64,000 nucleotides of DNA from an uncultured Chloroflexota bacterium (GTDB taxonomy: Bacteria; Chloroflexota; Dehalococcoidia; CAUJGQ01). The notes beneath the pieces are model-generated. The model made no database searches. It was not told where the DNA came from and was given only the letters and a program-made list of their open reading frames with translations. Positions 61,488-64,000 of this stretch are shown in pieces. The DNA is taken from positions 1-64,000 of the forward strand of contig CALFMN010000244.1 of NCBI GenBank assembly GCA_937879875.1. Reading direction: 5' to 3'. The first letter of the stretch is position 1; every line of letters starts with the position of its first letter. A program made the translations under genes and the position numbers.

Positions 61488-61844
61488 GTGTTTTCGCTGT
61501 ATCTGGACGAAGACAGCATGGGCCGCGGTCTGCTTACTGGCCTGCGTCGGCGCGGCGTCGACGTGGTCACGGTGCAGGAGGAACGCAGACGCGGCCAGCC
61601 GGACATCGCCCAGCTTGAGTGGGCGACGCGGCACGGTCGTGTGCTGTACACCAAGAACGCCGGGGACTTCCAGCGCCTCCACACCGAGATCCTTCTCAGC
61701 GAGCGACATCATGCGGGTATCATCGTCTTGACCGGGCGCAGCATTTCCGTGGGCCATCAGCTACGTGGCTTGTTCACGATCTTGGACGGACGCACGGCTG
61801 AAGAGATGATCGATGCCCTCGAATACCTCAGTAATTGGCGGTGA
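61488..61844 (+). CDS. DUF5615 PIN-like toxin
   Basis: 118 residues: N-terminal 'FSLYLDEDSMGRGLLTGLRRRGVDVVTVQE' and 'VLYTKNAGDFQRLH' carry the acidic residues of the PIN-like fold (Asp near 7-9, and Asn-x-x-Asp-Phe). Expected to be an RNase neutralised by the adjacent DUF433 protein. Start GTG 61488. It is flanked on both sides by DUF433 genes, five bases separating its stop from the second copy's ATG. Confidence 0.82.
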   Translation: MFSLYLDEDSMGRGLLTGLRRRGVDVVTVQEERRRGQPDIAQLEWATRHGRVLYTKNAGDFQRLHTEILLSERHHAGIIVLTGRSISVGHQLRGLFTILDGRTAEEMIDALEYLSNWR

Positions 61845-61848
61845 AGCG

Positions 61849-62163
61849 ATGACCACGAGCACACCGGTCGATATCGGCACGCTGATCTACTCCCGCCCGG
61901 ACCTGCACTCGGGCAAGCCCTGTCTTGCCGGCACGGGCATGACCGTGCACGCCGTCGCCGCACGCTACAACCGCGGCATGAGCGCCGAGCAGATTCAGGA
62001 CTCGATTCCCGACCTCGACCTGAGTTTGTTCTACGCGGCGATCACCTACTACCTCGCCAACCGCGCCCGCATCGACGCCGACTTCGCAGCCGACGCGGCT
62101 CTGTACGACGAACTCGCGGCCCGTTACCCCAACGGTTGGCGCCGCGAGAACATGCGCCCCTGA
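61849..62163 (+). CDS. DUF433 antitoxin, copy 2
   Basis: 104 residues, about as long as copy 1 and identical to it over most of the first 40 residues (STPVDIGTLIYSRPDLHSGKPCLAGTGM). The DNA around the start (gcggtgaagcgatgaccacgagcacaccg) is also repeated, so this is a recent duplication of the antitoxin gene including its leader. No second toxin follows it, so it may be a spare antitoxin, an antitoxin for a distant toxin, or the remains of a duplicated pair. Confidence 0.82.
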   Translation: MTTSTPVDIGTLIYSRPDLHSGKPCLAGTGMTVHAVAARYNRGMSAEQIQDSIPDLDLSLFYAAITYYLANRARIDADFAADAALYDELAARYPNGWRRENMRP

Positions 62164-62259
62164 ACCATCCGTGAGCGGATTCCCGGTGGCTGGCGGCGAG
62201 CCGACAGCAGGCTTGATGTGGTATGATCTGGCAAGGTTTGGCAGGGGTGAGAATCCTCC

Positions 62260-62547
62260 ATGGAACGGGGTGAGGTTTCACTGCATGAAGTGCTGGTCTA
62301 CTCCGCACTTCGAAATCGGCCGGGCGAGTGGCTCACCAACCACCGAATAGCAGAGCTTGTTCCTCAGGTGGCGTCACGTACTGTTCGATCCCATACCTTC
62401 CGATTGGCTAAAGGTGGGGTGATTGAGCAGGCGGAGGTATTCCCTGGTCATCGCTATCGTTGGACGGCGCTTGGCGTGAAGCGGAATCCCGCGTATACGC
62501 AGCGACTTGAGCGAGCTTCCGAGGTATTTGGCATTTCCAAGGGCTAG
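62260..62547 (+). CDS. small winged-helix protein
   Basis: 95 residues: 'LHEVLVYSALRNRPGEWLTNHRIAELVPQVASRTVRSHTFRLAKGGVIEQAEVFPGHRYRWT' is a winged helix in which the recognition helix is 'ASRTVRSHTFRL'. No ligand or effector domain. ATG 62260. Codon use is less GC-rich than in its neighbours. It may regulate the toxin-antitoxin genes before it; partner unknown. Confidence 0.65.
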   Translation: MERGEVSLHEVLVYSALRNRPGEWLTNHRIAELVPQVASRTVRSHTFRLAKGGVIEQAEVFPGHRYRWTALGVKRNPAYTQRLERASEVFGISKG

Positions 62548-62562
62548 CCCATGCCGCACCTA

Positions 62563-63102
62563 TCAAAGCCTCGCTATGCTGTCCGATCCCGCATCGGTGA
62601 AGGACCCGAGCATCGCGTCCACCCAGAATCTCTCCGATATCTCTGCCAGGACGACGTGATCGCCTACCTGCACGCTGCCGCCGGTCACGATGTGCGCCCG
62701 CAGGCCGCCGCGCGTGGCAAGCTCGCGCATGGCGCCGGGGCGCGTGAACTGCTCGAGCCAGCGGCAGGGGTCGCAGCGGCGCACGCCGAGCAACGTGGCC
62801 TCGCCGATCCGGAAGGTCGCGCCGATCAGCGTGTCGAGGTCCACGCCGCGGGTGACGATGTTGCGGCGCAGGCTGGCCGGAGCGAGGCCAAGCGCCTCAG
62901 CCGTCTCGGCCATGATCAGCGTCAGTTCCTGGTCGGGCCAGCGCGGATCGCTCCAGTGGCCCGTGCCGAGCGCGTAGCGGTCGCCGGCGATGCCTTTGCC
63001 GGCCAGCAGCTCGATCTGCCGGTGGCGCAGCATCGGTGCGCCGGCGCTCGGCGCTGTGCAGAGCGCCACGACCGTGCCCTCGATGGTTCGCTGCGACGCC
63101 AT
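62563..63102 (-). CDS. MOSC-domain protein
   Basis: 179 residues with the MOSC pattern: 'IEGTVVALCTAP', 'IELLAGKGIAGDRYALG', 'LTLIMAETAEALGL', 'ASLRRNIVTRGVDLDTLIGATFRIGEATLLGVRRCDPCRWLEQF' with the conserved Cys. MOSC proteins carry sulfur for molybdenum or iron-sulfur cofactors. ATG at 63100-63102. The window also has a molybdenum hydroxylase about 5 kb away, so supply of its cofactor sulfur is a plausible link. Confidence 0.85.
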   Translation of the reverse strand: MASQRTIEGTVVALCTAPSAGAPMLRHRQIELLAGKGIAGDRYALGTGHWSDPRWPDQELTLIMAETAEALGLAPASLRRNIVTRGVDLDTLIGATFRIGEATLLGVRRCDPCRWLEQFTRPGAMRELATRGGLRAHIVTGGSVQVGDHVVLAEISERFWVDAMLGSFTDAGSDSIARL

Positions 63103-63198
63103 GCGTTCAGTGTAGCGGACCGCGGGGTTCACGAACCGCCCGTGCCGCACCGCGTATACCAGGCGCCGTTCGGTGCAGTTGCCGCGTCGCGGTGCGGT

Positions 63199-63462
63199 CT
63201 ATTTCAGCCGGCGCACGCCTTGCAGCACGAACAGGGCGCCGATGGCGATGGCGAACCAGCCGCGGGCCGTGCCGCCGGTGTCGTGCAAGGCGAGGTCGCC
63301 GTACACGAGCCAGAGCAGGCCCGTGACAAGCTGCGCGGCGCCGACCGTGCGCCAGAGTAGCGGCCGCGTCGTCGTGCCGCGTATGCGGCGCAGATCCGCC
63401 AGCAGCGTGGCGCAGGCCACGATCAGCGAGGCGAGCACCGTGACCGCGAGTAACGCCGTCAC
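63199..63462 (-). CDS. small membrane protein
   Basis: 87 residues with three predicted membrane helices (VTALLAVTVLASLIVACATLLA, LLWRTVGAAQLVTGLLWLVYG, GWFAIAIGALFVLQGVRRL). Start GTG at 63460-63462, overlapping the stop of the upstream gene as GTGA, so it is translationally coupled to it. Function unknown. Confidence 0.6.
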   Translation of the reverse strand: MTALLAVTVLASLIVACATLLADLRRIRGTTTRPLLWRTVGAAQLVTGLLWLVYGDLALHDTGGTARGWFAIAIGALFVLQGVRRLK

Positions 63463-64000
63463 TGGTTCCAGGCGAAGACACCGGCCGCCACGTTCGTGAG
63501 CTGCCAGCGAGCGTCTTGCGGTCCAAGCTGGATTACCCACGGTTCACCCGACGCGCCGGTGGCGAGCGCGTACTCGCCGTGCACCGTGGCCGGCGTCAGT
63601 GGCGGGCGGACGTCCAGCAGCCGGTCACCCGCCGTCTCGGTCAGCGGCGCCCGCGAGCCGTCGGCCGTAATGCGGCGAATGATGCGGTCGGGCAATTCGA
63701 TGTCGGCGAGACCGCGCGGCACCTCCTCCTCGATGCGCAGCGTGCGGCTGTCCGGCTCCCAGGCGACGCCGATGATGTTACGGTCCACGCGCAACGGCCA
63801 GGCGAGCGGGTAGTATGTCGCACCGCGCGGCTCCAACACGTTCATGGGCAGACCCGCCGAAAGCTGCGACTCGTCGTCGCGGCCTTGCAGGCGGCTGGTG
63901 AAGGCGAGCTGCTTGCTGTCCGGCGACCAGGCGACCATGCCGGCCTTCGCCCCGCGCGGACAGCGTAGCTGCCCTGCCTGCACGGCGTAGGCGGCGTCAG
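63459..64000 (-). CDS. WD40/TolB-like beta-propeller protein, cut by the window edge
   Basis: The visible 180 codons, with no stop up to the window edge, have propeller strands such as 'GMVAWSPDSKQLAFTSRL' and 'IIGVAWEPDSRTLRIEEE', the PD40-type repeat with SPD. The N-terminus lies beyond 64000. Probably an exported or periplasmic protein like other PD40 proteins; not provable here. It is followed by a coupled small membrane protein. Confidence 0.6.
   Translation of the reverse strand, partial: DAAYAVQAGQLRCPRGAKAGMVAWSPDSKQLAFTSRLQGRDDESQLSAGLPMNVLEPRGATYYPLAWPLRVDRNIIGVAWEPDSRTLRIEEEVPRGLADIELPDRIIRRITADGSRAPLTETAGDRLLDVRPPLTPATVHGEYALATGASGEPWVIQLGPQDARWQLTNVAAGVFAWNQ

Overview
This is a chromosomal window from a high-GC bacterium. 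No rRNA, tRNA or other taxonomic marker settles the lineage. The mix of lipoproteins without outer-membrane genes, CaiB/BaiF and acyl-CoA enzymes, an RHS protein, CbtBA under a cobalamin riboswitch and the rpsO-pnp pair fits Chloroflexota, but that is inference. Most genes are dense, GC-rich and start with ATG or GTG behind a GGAGG-like site. Two blocks have visibly lower GC: the YD-repeat and C-terminal part of the RHS gene (about 27-30 kb) and the HerA-NurA-methylase block (40.7-45.3 kb). Both look acquired.

Layout. 0-1.4 kb: a small HTH protein, a Cys-pair protein and a truncated AidB-like acyl-CoA dehydrogenase. 1.6-6 kb: FAD oxidoreductase, a translationally coupled type III PKS plus ICMT-like methyltransferase, a tiny membrane protein and a thiolase. 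6.2-12.7 kb: AhpD-like protein, amidase and a CUT1 sugar ABC transporter (two permeases, binding lipoprotein, no ATPase) with a DUF559 gene and dispersed palindromes inside. 13-16 kb: a restriction-modification module made of a Dcm-like cytosine-5 methyltransferase, an overlapping HhH-GPD Fe-S glycosylase and a convergent EcoRII-like endonuclease. 16-19.6 kb: CoA-transferase, secreted protein, acyl-CoA dehydrogenase.

19.6-30.3 kb: accessory region marked by three copies of the 3' end of the acyl-CoA dehydrogenase gene (at 19.5, 22.1 and 30.2 kb). Between them lie an O-methyltransferase, a DUF433/PIN-like toxin-antitoxin pair, an atypical LuxR regulator and a giant RHS protein with a Cys-rich C-terminus, followed by a membrane protein that may be its immunity partner. 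30.4-40.4 kb: histidine phosphatase, cobalamin riboswitch with cbtB-cbtA, GNAT plus FAD monooxygenase, SAM methyltransferase, a nitrate/sulfonate-type ABC transporter with a split double permease, and an LLM flavin oxidoreductase. 40.7-45.3 kb: HerA ATPase, NurA nuclease and a DNA methylase in one operon, the best candidate for a little-described defence or DNA-processing system.

45.5-64 kb: mostly core genes. These are nicotinate phosphoribosyltransferase, SDR, an AbrB-Doc toxin-antitoxin pair with an altered Fic motif, a GH63-like glucosidase, enoyl-CoA hydratase, two paralogous lipoproteins, clpP, a molybdenum hydroxylase large subunit, rpsO, pnp, a DUF433-PIN-DUF433 cassette, a MOSC protein and a beta-propeller gene cut by the window edge. 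Three genes (DUF433 antitoxin, RHS, double permease) are each one base short of an intact frame, so sequencing error should be excluded before calling them pseudogenes.
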